Assembly: GCA_963514095.1 (NCBI GenBank) | Contig: OY741281.1 | Span: forward strand, 7,308,154-7,372,153 | Direction: 5' to 3' | Length of the DNA stretch: 64,000 bases | From: Eutrigla gurnardus | Taxonomy: Eukaryota; Chordata; Actinopteri; Perciformes; Triglidae | Part shown: one piece after another, positions 52,051-62,879 of the stretch | Layout of the letters: every line of letters begins with the position of its first letter | Position numbering within the stretch: position 1 is the stretch's first letter | Notes under the pieces: model-generated | Database searches by the model: none | What the model was told of the DNA's origin: nothing | What the model saw: only the letters and a program-made list of their open reading frames with translations | Position numbers and translations under genes: made by a program

Positions 52051-53734
52051 TTAAGCTGCCTTTCAGTTGATTTGGTGCAAACATGGGCACATGGGCATGG
52101 GTAAACATGTGCCAACAGCACTCACGTTGAATGAAAAGATTTCACCAATTATAAAAAATAGCTTGAAGAAAAGATTGTTTAAAAATTTCCCTTTTTCCCT
52201 TCAAAAGAACGTCTCAGCGACTTCACAGTTTTTCCAGTGGACATCGCCCGTCACGTAACACCGGTGATAGAGTCTGTTCCTCCACATTTAAATTAAAATG
52301 AACTACAGATTAAAAACTGTGTCAATGGATCGTCGATGGCCCGCTGACAACAATGGCTCATTTCAACAGAATATTAGGGATTAAGACAAACGGTTCCACA
52401 TAATTGGCTGTAAAAAGCCCTCCAGACAGGCCCTATTCTTCAGATATGGGTTTAATTGTCCAGAATATGATTGCTAAGTGAGAGATCCCCTCACTTATCA
52501 AATTAATGGCTTTGAAAAGTGGGACAGTGGAGTACTTAGTGCTTATTAAAGTGGAATGGGTCATGCCAAAGGTAAGCTGTTTATCTGTAGAATGAGCGAA
52601 CAGAGCGGAGGAGGAACGCTCGTGGAGAGAATAGAAGAAATAAAGAGTTTTTTCATCCACAATCCAACCTCTCATTAAGATATGCCTGGAAAACCGGAGA
52701 GTGCCATTATAATACAAAATGGGCGTTTGATGCCAAAATAATTTGGAATGTCTCTGTGTCGGGGAGAAGCACAAACGGGGTGAAGTGATAAATATGAAGA
52801 CACACGCACCCCCGTGCGTAATTCTTGCATAAACGGTCTTTACTTTCCTCATGTTTTATTCACGAGAGTAAAAGTAGTGTATGGCCACACATGAGCTATC
52901 ACATTTGTCAGTGCTCATTTATAGCTCTCCTGTGTGAGTCTGGCTGGGCCCAGATAACGGCGAAACCGCCTGCAGGGCAGACACAACACCCCAAAGAGTA
53001 ATACAGGCTGTCATAACACCCAACAAGAAACACGGCAATGCAGGTAAACGCAGAAGTCTTATCAACATACCATACACCTTTCACTGCCGTGAGTGAGCGG
53101 TGTGGACTGGCTGCCAGCTGGCCTGATAACGGAGACATCTCAGGTCCAAGTGTTCTGGTCTTACCAATACTGCTGAGAAAAAAAATGAAGATATTTGTGC
53201 CTTTTTAGTGCATTGATTTTCAATAAAAATCACTCATGACAGGAACCTGAGGTTGTTATTCTGGAAAATATTGCCCCATTGGCTCTTGGTCTTGTAGTTT
53301 CTATGACTGGTCACCCCAAACCACAACTTACGCGCCAATAAAGCTGTATGAACTCTATGCCCAAAATGCTGCAGTATATTTTAATCAATAAAATAAAATA
53401 CACCTGGAGTTCGTACCTCAAATGAAGGATCCTATTAAAAATACTCTGCTTATACAGAAAAACACACAAGCTTGCAAACACTCTGATTTTCTTTTTCCAG
53501 AAAGTAATTGGAAGAAGAGCTCTGGGCCAAAACCTTGCAGACCCGGGGAACATATCTGACCCGTTGTCGGTTCATGTCTCGAATACATAACACAACACTA
53601 TGAGCTCCTGATAGGTATCAGCCAATTAATGGGCTGGTGGCTTTTTCCTGCTTCAGTCTATCGTAATTATAATATAATAATGATATAATTATAAAATCCA
53701 AATCGGTCGACCTCTAATTTCATGTTCATGCTCG
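52051..53734. other. Gene-free stretch
   Basis: The longest repeat-free frame in this part, 139 codons minus at 52433-52852, is unrecognised and of chance length. The region 52430-52960 has intermediate composition and could be a conserved non-coding block. No bounded repeat is seen. Confidence 0.5.
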
Positions 53735-53880
53735 ACCTTTTTAACAGCACATTACAATCACGTATGGTAACTTAGCCTGCAATAAGTAATTACTGGCTTT
53801 GGTTTCACATTGGACACAAGCACCGGTCTCCTGAGTGAAAGTCCCATGTTTGACACATCCATAATTTCACATCCTCCAGA
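53735..53880 (-). repeat. Repeat family X, copy 4 (inverted)
   Basis: TTTGGTTTCACATTGGACAC, GGTCTCCTGAGTGAAAGTCC, CATGTTTGACACATCC. It aligns with the complement of copy 2 (CTGGTTTCACAGGAGACATG, GGCCTCCTGGGTGAAAGTTC). Confidence 0.52.
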
Positions 53881-55424
53881 CGTGGACTCTGATTATGACA
53901 TATTTATGGTGAACCTGGGAATTCCATTGGCACTGTTTTTGTAATTTAGACACATTATGTGCCACCACCACATGAAATGATGGGGTCAAGAGGTCATGGC
54001 CATTTCATGTCTTTACGTGAGATCATGCTGATATAAACGAGAAAAAAAAGAAAAGAATGGGGGCACATTTTATGTGCAGGTTTAATGTGACTGCCGGAGA
54101 CTGACCGGAGGGTCTTTTGTACCAACCAGAGGGGCACTAATGGCAACTTGCGGGGCATTAAGCTGCCCACATGCCTCCATGGCCAGACATGTGGGCGAAA
54201 ATGAGGTTTTCTAAAAATGGGACACTTGGCACTCAGAGCAATAAGGGCACAGGCGGTCAACTTTTTGCTTGACAGTGCAATTTCCATATTTTCACACTTA
54301 GAGGCCTTTTCCGTCCCCTGAAGGTAATCACGGATCAAAACGTGCCGGCATTAGCACACACAACACTTCCTGTTTGACCAGCTTACAGAGTGGACGACTC
54401 AATACTAGCAAATATTTTTCGGAGGAAATTCCTTGTAGTACATTTGCATTCTCTCGCCCTCGCGCCCTCACAATGATTTCAAGGCAGCCACTAATCTCTT
54501 TCTAATATTAACCGTATGTTAAGGGTGATAACTGTTTGGCAGGGTGGTCATTTTTGGAATCTGTAATGCTGCAGGGCACATTTTTGTCCAGTGGGTTGTC
54601 CCAGAGTCATCCATCCTCGAAGAATTCTGCCTCTGAAGTTGTTTGCCGACCCTTCAGTGTCACAACGTTAATGGATGCAAGGATTTGGTTTCCTCTTGCC
54701 CGGTCCTATTTTGGTGCGAAGCATCAACAGAGAGGCAGGGAGTGTAAACCAGAGAGCGAGAGTTTTCCCTCCTCCTGTAGTGATGCGGCAAGAGGAACCA
54801 AACCAATTTTTTTACCCTCTTTTTCTTTTTTTCACACAGGATTAAATTGCTGCTCTGCAACTGTGGCTGAATAATTAAATACATGTGACACTTCTAGTTA
54901 TTTTTACATAAATGTTTCATTCCTTTTATATCCACTGTTTGGTATATGTCCCAACAAGCCTATTGAATTTGAATAAGAATCAGTATTTTAATGCCCTCCA
55001 CAGGCAGCCCCTGAGTTAGTGCGGTTAGACGCGGCACAGAACCTCATTGTCACAGATTTAATTTAATAAAATGTAGGTTTTAATTCACGACAGTTCTGCT
55101 GCTGCAGTATCATTGTGTATGGATATGACTTTGCAGGCCACAGATATGAGTAAGATAAAAAAAGACAGAGGTGACGTGATTATCTAGGCAGCCGCTCGCG
55201 GCTTCAGAAAAAAAAAACTATTATCTGAGTGAACAGGGAAATGAACCCAGCAGTATCTCCTCACATTTTTTTTTTTTTTTTTATGACTTCTTCTTTCAGG
55301 TGCACATAAGGGCACCTGGTTCGTTAGCTGTCCCTCAGCACTTTGTCAAACCGACGGTTCGGGGATCAAGCGAGAGATTAATCCACCGGAATTATTAACC
55401 CGTTCGTCTCACTTTCACCTGTTG
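53881..55424. other. Gene-free stretch
   Basis: No gene. A 112-codon plus frame at 54536-54874 follows an acceptor-like TTTGGCAG but has no recognisable motif. A run of 17 T lies at 55266-55282. Confidence 0.5.
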
Positions 55425-55432
55425 GGTTCCAG

Positions 55433-56106
55433 CAGTGACGTAGTTAGGCCTATATTAGGGGGGCTGGAGCTACCCTACATTCTTCCCAAGCCCCCCCAAA
55501 TATATATTTTTTAATGTATTAATTTATTTTATTTTCAGAATAATCATACTGATGAAGGCATACATAAAGGTTTAGGATTGCAGCATCATAGTCTGTAGAA
55601 AGATTATATCTTAGAAAGAGGCATTTCTGTAAAGCCTTGTCAGACACTTCATCATAATTTTGCTGGAATAAGTTCAGAATAAATACAGTTATTTGGGTAA
55701 AGTTCATATTTATGTTGTCCGATTTCACTGTGACCTTTAAACCCAGTCTTGGTTTATTCTACTGTATACTTGACTAATAACTATGACAGGAACATGACTG
55801 AGCAAAGTCACTCTGATTGAACCAATCTAGAGTACAGTAATGGTGTGTAATTAAAGTACATTCTTTAGACCTGCAGCTTATCCAATGGAGAGAGCAATTA
55901 GATGCGGTATCACTTTAAGACACATTTACACAATGAGGGCCGGTTCTATGCATGCAGCTTTAATGTGTCTACATTTAATGTGTCTGAGTGACTTCTTCAC
56001 TGGTTGTTGTTCTACTACAGTACTAAAAAGATGCAAGCGCAAAGATTTTGTATACTTCTCCTGGGGGCTAAGCCCCCCCTGTCTTTAAATCCTTGTGACG
56101 TCCCTG
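55433..56106. mobile_element. hAT-type MITE with 8-bp target duplications
   Basis: A 674-base element. Perfect eight-base direct repeats GGTTCCAG flank it at 55425-55432 and 56107-56114. The left end is CAGTGACGT and the inverted right end is CAGGGACGT, followed on both sides by a G-run block (AGGGGGGCTGGAGC on the left; GGGGGGGCTTAGCCCCC inverted on the right). CAG-type ends with 8-bp duplications define hAT elements. The middle is AT-rich with no transposase, only short chance frames. Intact flanks and ends suggest a fairly recent insertion. Confidence 0.85.
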
Positions 56107-56114
56107 GGTTCCAG

Positions 56115-57804
56115 CAAACACATTCAAAGAATCTTAAGACTCACTTTTACAGGGAATCATTTTAAGGCAAGTCATCCTCAAGGATTGATATTCCTTCCTT
56201 AGATCACGGCTGACAATCAGCTCTCGGTCTATAGAGAGGACACATTCAGTGGGAGGGAAAAAGGTTGGAGGGGGATGAATTATACTCACAGTGTAACGTA
56301 GGAGGGAACACTGTCACACTGGAATAACAAAGGCAAAAAAACTAACCTGACATGCTAGTTTGCTTTAGATGCTGCATCGATTGTCTTCTATCGGGTCACA
56401 AATACATTGCATCAAATAGCTAACCATCATTTTCTACACTCATTTCCTCTGATGCATTTTTGGCCATTATTAGGACGGTATTGTGTGGTGTAATCACGGC
56501 ACACAAAGGGAAATGCTATAAGCTTTTCACTGAAAATGCTGCGTGAGAAAACCTTCCATTTGTGTTGATGTCAAGTTGTTCCAAGAAAAGAGCAACTGTT
56601 TCAGGAGTGTAGAAAACCAAACATCAGCACATAAAAAGAAAATAAAGCACTTAGGTACTTTAGAGATCCACGAAAAAAGGCATTCAACACAAAAGGCTTT
56701 TTTCTCTGTAACTAATGTCAGTAATTAATTGAAAACTTGTTTGTTAGAATGAAATAATATATTTATTTAAGCTGAAATAACGTAGACCACGTTTTCGTCT
56801 TTGAATAACACGGAGATCAAAAATCTATTAGTCAAAGTGTCATCTAACGCCTCAACCATCTGCCTGCAATTTCTGCCTTCTGGCTATATGAAGCCATTAA
56901 TTGTGGAGTGAGAGCAGTGTTTACGTTCATATGCATATTAATGTGCTACTATTATTCCTAACATGAAAATGTTCTGAATTTGTCTGAATGTAGCATTTTC
57001 CCATCTAAGACCTGTGGAATATTATGATGGTATTCAGATTTTGAAGCTTTTTTTTTTTTTTTAACATATAGCCTATACATCGTGGTCGGAATATGTGTCT
57101 CAATTTGGGTTTTTAAGTAATTATTTATTAAGTTATTAAGTAAAGTGATGGAGTATTTACAGCTGCATTAAAACAGGCATATTAGTGGAATATTAATTTC
57201 CATTAGCCATGCAAACAGTGCTGTCAGAATATTTATATTTGCATGTTAACACAGTCAAACAATTATATGGAAATTAACAAAATTTACACAACATAAATGA
57301 GGAAAAGTGCATTATGATATATTCCGTTGATGGTTTACAATCCCTCACCAAAGGTCACCTCCACCAGCACCTCTAACTTTATTCTAGTGCAACTCGGCTG
57401 CCATCACTTTGGGAAGCTGAGCAGGAAACTGCATTGCAGCTCACATGAATTTTATTTCGTCGCCATGTGGCTCACTGCCAGCATTAAACGACACCTCCAC
57501 AATTTCAGACATCAACAGCTGGTCCCCGCTGTTTCGATGTTTCGCCTCCATCTGACCGTTTGCTGTCGAGACGAGAACGAGGAGGCAGATTTGACAGATT
57601 TAAACGCTCAGCCAGATTCACGCCCAGCGTGTCGACTCGCCAGGCAGAATGGCGACGCAAACATGTGGCTCTAGAGATGGAAATGACCGAAATACTGATG
57701 GATGAGTGACATTTTGTACGGATATTCAGGGGCCCGAGGAGACAACACCTGCGATCCTCTTACCTTTAATCTATAGACACCATAGACCACCAAATCCTCC
57801 CTTT
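56115..57804. other. Gene-free stretch
   Basis: No gene is proven. A T run lies at 57048-57062. At 57327-57674 a 115-codon plus frame lies in GC-richer sequence; it resembles no family I know. Confidence 0.5.
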
Positions 57805-58205
57805 ACATGAGAAATATCTCAATATTTACAAGATGGGTTTGCTGAATTTTTGGAAAAGGCATTCATGGTCCCTAGAGGATATATCCTAATGACTGATTGG
57901 TTTTCTAGCGCAGTCAGCAGGTGGATATTTTTGATTTTGAGTGAAATGTTTCAACAGCTGTTGTATGGGTTGATGACATTTGGTTCAGACGTTCCCCATC
58001 AGCCTCAATTGTACTTAGTCCTTACTTTGCGTTAGTGATATGTAGAACATATTAGCAGACTAGCATGCTATATTAAGATGGTGAGCATTTAAACCTGTTA
58101 AACATGGATGCCAGCACTAAGTCATTGCGACCACGTTGGCAACAGGGCATTGGCATTTAGCTGAAAGCACTGCTGTGCCTAATTAATGCCTGACAGCGCT
58201 GCAGA
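57805..58205 (+). repeat. Repeat family W, copy 4 (longest)
   Basis: GCATTCATGGTCCCTAGAGG, TCCTAATGACTGATTGG, TTTTGAGTGAAATGTTTCAA, CATCAGCCTCAATTGTACTT, TTAAGATGGTGAGCAT and GGCATTTAGCTGAAAGCACT occur in the family order. It is the most complete copy here and links the landmark words seen separately in the other copies. Confidence 0.65.
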
Positions 58206-59059
58206 CCCTCAGTCTTAAATGTGCAGTGCTAACGTTCACATTTTTACCCTTACAATATCTGCGTAAAGTGCAGTATAGTTAAGCCATCAAACATTCTGTC
58301 TTTCCACCTTGCTTCATAAAGTTCACATTTTTCCTGTATTGGCATAATAACTGCTGGCACTTCACCGTGCAGAATCATCCAATAGGAGTGTAATTCACAT
58401 GGAGACTGGGATGAGTATGTTACACTTTAATGTGCATTTTAATTAGAATTAGCATGTACTATTTCTCCTCAAGATAACCAGATACTGATTGCATAGGGTC
58501 GAACCACATGTGTAAATCAATGAGCAAATTTACATGTTATTTTCCTATCCTTCTCATCAATGAGGTGGCTCGCCATAGGAGGGAAAAGTGCTTAGCTAAC
58601 TAATGCCACTTCGCATAAAAAAAGAAAAAAAAGTTTGCTCTGGGAAGAGCATCAGACAGGCCCTGAGGGCAGTCAGCCAGGGGCAAATGAGGGAGTGTCT
58701 CACTGTCCGCAGTTCCAGTTGAGCCGGAATCACTTTCCAATCAAATGACTTCCAAGACAGCCTTTTTTTTTTGTGGTAGCTTCCGAATATCCATGAGACA
58801 GCAGAGCTGCCCGTCAAAATCATACTGGAGAGGGAAATCAAAGACCACTCTTGGCCTCGACGTGCCTCTCATTAGGCTGAATGGCATTGTGAGCTGACTG
58901 AGGCCGTGCTGTCAGCATCATATTCAGGGATACAGTACGTCTTCCACGGTGTGCACTCGGAAAATTAATACCCCGGCTATGCCCGTCAACTAAGAGAAGA
59001 AAATATAGTCGAGAAATTATGAATTAGTGACTTGTTTTTTGGGGAATTTCTCCTTGCAG
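58206..59059. other. Gene-free stretch
   Basis: No gene. The segment 58560-58960 is complex with few repeats and could be a conserved non-coding block; this is an impression only. Confidence 0.5.
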
Positions 59060-59315
59060 CCTCTGTCTGTGGGCGTGGCTCCTCCTGCTCAGCGCTCCAG
59101 TGGACACACCTGCTGCTCATCAACCTCATCACTGCCCTGGTCCGTTGGTCTCCAGATCCTGTCCAGCTGCCAGAGAGCAACTCGCCACCCACGGACTCAA
59201 TCGCTCACCTGCTCGGAAACCTCTCCCCGAACCCCCAGTCACCTCAGCGCCTCATTATAATAAACCTCTTCCTGCTTTTACTGACTGACTTTGTCTGTTT
59301 CTTCATTTGAGTCCA
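59060..59315 (+). repeat. AATAAA-ended interspersed repeat, copy C
   Basis: Pyrimidine-rich and open in three plus frames, ending ATTATAATAAACCTCTTCC, CTGACTGACTTTGTCTG, CTTCATTTGAGTCC. It shares this ending with copies A and B. The overlapping open frames are a result of low TAA/TAG content, not coding. Confidence 0.5.
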
Positions 59316-59689
59316 CGTTGTTGTTGAATCATAATACAATTAGTAAAAAATAAAGCTAATAAGGACAAGATATGAGAAGCGTAACATATTTGAAACGCTC
59401 TACGCTACATGGAGTACATTAGTGGCCTCCAACAAACCTCCAGACCACTAATAAGATGAAGTGATGAAGACCTTGAACAGAAAGGCAAACCTACAAGACG
59501 GTTACTGCAGCAGTTTGGATTATTGACACAAACACAGATAATGTGAGGCTTTTTTCCACCTGAAAACATTTTGACTGACCATTGTCAGTGTTATTAGCAA
59601 CACCTGTGCTTTTCCTGACAAGGCCGTGAGAAAGGCCTACGACATTGATCTTGCTGCTCTTTTCCGTTCTTGCCATGAGATTTTGTGCT
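59316..59689. other. Gene-free stretch
   Basis: No gene or nameable repeat. Confidence 0.55.
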
Positions 59690-59890
59690 GACTTTCAAAA
59701 TCCCCAGATGAAAACGTCTTCTGACTAGTGATCACTTGACTTTTCCTCCATGATGTTGACATTTTGGGTTTTAAGTGAAATGACTCAAGATATATATTCA
59801 TGGTTCCCAGATGATACATCCTGATGAAGTGTTTGATCCCCTCATATATTCTCATGAAATCTGGCAAAGACACTCCTCTCCCCATCAGGA
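59690..59890 (+). repeat. Repeat family W, copy 5
   Basis: GACTTTTCCTCCATGATG, TTGACATTTTGGGTTTTAAG, TGAAATGACTCAAG, ATTCATGGTTCCCAGATGAT and CATCCTGATGAAGTG. It shows the 5' part of the family in the same orientation as the copy 1.5 kb upstream. Confidence 0.55.
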
Positions 59891-61904
59891 GGAATTTAAC
59901 TAAATGGTATCATCCTCTGACTTTGTATAGAGTGTTAAATAGTGACGTGCTAATTTCGAAAAACTAAGATGTTAACCATGATGATCTTCATGCTTTCCGC
60001 TTTTACAAATATATCCACACATATTGTTTTTAAATAAACAATTTGCTGTGTATCCTTAGCCAAATAAGTACTTTACTTACTAATTTTTGTTGATAGAGAT
60101 AAAGTAGGAGAAGCCACTGAGGCTGTATTTTTTCGTATTTTTCAGGTGCAAGCCAGTTTTTAGATTCAAAGTTACAATATGTCTACAATTCTGTCTTTCG
60201 AATTGTACAGACTACTTTGCACCTACGGTTAAAGTCGTGGAGGAGCCGTGTTTATAATTGACGAAGTCCACAATAGCATATGGTTACGCAAGCCTGTAAC
60301 CATTCAGACTGTACTCTTCACCCCACCGTTCAGAGACCTTCAGTCACTTTCATATAAAATGCCTTCATATCTCTCTTTGTGTGATGCTTTCAAGAAACCC
60401 ATCACAACCTTCACTGGAACATGTACAGCCTAATAATAATGTTTCAGAGGGGACTGAGAATCAGCTGCAGAACATGGTTTCTAGGGACGAGTTAGGCACC
60501 ATTAGCAGAGACCTGGGCAGTGGCTTGTCAGTGATAGGATCTGGCATTCCTTCCTTAGACGTATAATCAGGGATTCACATACCTGATATGCAAGGTGAAT
60601 GCTATTAACCATCTTATATAAAAGGGCAACTTTCAGAGCTTACAGGTGGCAAGTTATTGCTCAGTTTGTCTTTATCTTATCTTTAAGAATAAAATCATGA
60701 TTTCTTTTTTTTAGAAAATTATGTAAAGGAGAGACAAAAACTCAACCAAAAGAAAGTTGGCCTTTAATGAAAACACATCACAAAAGATCAGATTAAGCAA
60801 GCTGTATTCAAATAAATATTCCCTTTTATTAGTTGGAATAACTTTTTGGAACTCAAAAAAGTTCACGCATGAAAACCAAACCACCGAGGTTGATATTTAC
60901 CACCGAGGTTGATATTTACTGCCGAGACTGCTCGGCTCTAGAAGGTAATCAGACCTGTAATGTTGGCGATGGAGCTACAAATGAACAGATGTACAAACTA
61001 ATATAACACAGCCAGGAATAATAAGCTGCAGAAACCTGCTTTGATTACAGGAACAAATAAACAAGTTACAAACAAACAGGAAAATAAATAGCTTTTGATG
61101 GCGCCGGACAATTTGGCGATGAATTCTTTGGGGTTTTACAGACGTCAAATTCTATCAGTGGTACAAGAGTTTGTTTTGTTCTCTTATCCGAATTGATGTG
61201 TTAGATTTTTCTCTCATTTGATAAATGAAGGGGAATCGGTTACTAAACCACCGAAGAGCTCAGGACAGGACGTCTGTATGGGTGTTTTATCGTCTCCTAA
61301 CATTTGCAGTTACTCAGGCATTAATAGAAGGACGTGTCCTTCTGTGGGGGAAGCTCATCCCTCCGGGAGCAGCCAGGTAAGAATATAGGACATGACAGCC
61401 AATCACATGATGACAAGCCAGGACATTAATCTCCTGAAGCCATTCACTAACCTATATTTATATCTGACCTATAAAACCAGTGTCAGCCTCTTCTGAGATC
61501 TTACTCACTTAGTTTTTCAACTAAGCCCACTAATCAAAATCTGATAATGAAAAAAGTCATTTGCATCCTCCGACAGCCGAGATTGTCCTTTAAGAATACA
61601 AATATGGTTATCAGTCAGATAAACACACAAACAGTATAGCTGTGCTCATCTTTCCTTACTTTAAATGTTATGCCCAAAGTCTCAGAATAGAGAAACTGTT
61701 GGTTAGTAATTAAATTATATTATACATTTGCTTATTGTTCATAAATCCCATGAAAGGAGAAAATCAACAAGAAATTGATCTTACGAACAAGTATTGTTTT
61801 GCTGATATAGTATATTCCTAGACCTCCATTGATTTCCAATAGGACTAAGATTCTACAGCCATGCCAGTGGCTCTGCCGTCAGCGAAATGCATATATCAGC
61901 ATGC
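59891..61904. other. Gene-free stretch with short candidate coding pieces
   Basis: No gene is proven. An open frame at 60300-60566 and a splice-flanked segment at 61310-61376 are described as findings. A 19-base unit repeated twice lies at 60882-60919. Confidence 0.45.
60882..60919. repeat. 19-bp unit repeated twice
   Basis: CACCGAGGTTGATATTTAC occurs twice, back to back and identical. An exact tandem copy in otherwise unique DNA points to a recent small duplication. Confidence 0.95.
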
Positions 61905-62020
61905 CAACCCAATCAGAATCTTAAAGGGGTTTATTGCCAAATGTTTCCACCCACAAGGAATTTTACTTGTTGATTGATGCATAACAATGAACACAGTGCG
62001 ATTATAAAAATAAACAACCG
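61905..62020 (+). repeat. Interspersed repeat fragment
   Basis: AATCAGAATCTTAAAGGGG, GTTTATTGCCAAATG, CACAAGGAATTTTACTTG and GAACACAGTGCGA. This order matches a fish repeat known to me by the words TCAGAATC..TTTATTGGCC..ACAAGGAATTTGACT. It is often the end of a LINE-like element, but the class is not certain. Confidence 0.45.
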
Positions 62021-62239
62021 ATTTTTCAGTTTGTTAGTGTGCTATATACTGTGTATTCTTTATTATTCATGTATTAGTTTTATGTATTATTTATCTATTT
62101 AATGTACTCATCTAGCAATTGTACTTGTTTATTATACAGAAAATAATATTATAATATAGTTATCCATACAATTCAGACATTCATTGTACTTCCCATATTA
62201 ACCTTAACCAGAGGGTTAAAAATCATTTTATACCATATC

Positions 62240-62879
62240 TGCCTCTGGCGTTGCCTGGTGGACAATAAATTGGTCTAGGGTTCCCCTGGTTTTGGTGTCC
62301 CTTATGTTTCATGTGTGCCCACCACTGGAAGCATGTTGCTTTAGGTCAGTTAGTCCACCATGGGCTATGGAAAAAATCCGCCGGCACACAGTGCAGTGCG
62401 CTTTATAGACGTTATCATGCACTTTTTCCATGTGTTTCCTTCTTCCCATTCCTCTCGGTATTTTTGAGTTATTTTCTTTTTTCTCTCGGAGGAGTAGTAC
62501 CGCCCGAAACCTGTAAAGCACTGTCGGCGTCACTGTCGTCCATGCCGCTTTGTTGTCTTCCGGTATCTTCTCCGCGAGCAACAGTACCTCGACCAATGAG
62601 ATGAACGGGATTCTAGATTGTCATACTATTGTGTGAGTGTGCTGTCAGCTCATTGGTCAAAGAACAGGAGAGGCTGAGAATATGTTTACCGTAAATGTTC
62701 TTATAAAGCGCCATGTATTCTTTCATTCCATTGACATTTTACACACTATTTTTGATTCTCACGGTAATACGGGACAAAGTGCGTCCCTTTTCAGCTCAAT
62801 ACGGCACGCGTACTTTTGTTTCTGAATACGGGACGATTGAGTACGGGAATTTTTTAAGGGACGGTTGGCAACCCTACTG
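62240..62879 (-). mobile_element. Truncated hAT DNA transposon, 5' end
   Basis: Read on the minus strand, the element opens at 62879 with CAGTAGGGTTGCCAACCGTC, an end sequence I recognise from an autonomous fish hAT family. It then has an untranslated leader of about 335 bases and the first part of the transposase (62543-62309). The copy stops shortly after, so most of the transposase and the other end are missing. The left boundary at 62240 is approximate, and no target duplication can be tested with one end absent. Confidence 0.65.
62309..62543 (-). pseudogene. hAT transposase N-terminal relic
   Basis: The likely start codon is ATG at 62543-62541, giving an acidic opening Met-Asp-Asp-Ser-Asp-Ala-Asp-Ser. 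That frame stops at TAA after Lys-Arg-Lys (about 62471). The reading continues in a second frame (Gln-Lys-Tyr-Arg-Glu-Glu-Trp-Glu-Glu from 62466) and then in a third, which holds a zinc-finger-like pattern: Cys-x2-Cys, then Phe-Ser-Ile-Ala-His-Gly-Gly, then Lys-Gln-His and a final His before TGA at 62311-62309. Such a DNA-binding finger at the N terminus is usual in this transposase family. Two frame changes and the missing catalytic part mean it makes no active transposase. The frame order is seen; the family is from memory. Confidence 0.6.

Noticed and set aside
52433..52852. 139-codon minus open frame
   Set aside because: Unrecognised protein, no supporting splice sites or codon signal, and chance length.
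57327..57674. 115-codon plus frame in GC-richer sequence
   Set aside because: No family resemblance; GC-rich sequence has fewer stops. The segment may be conserved for other reasons, which I cannot test.
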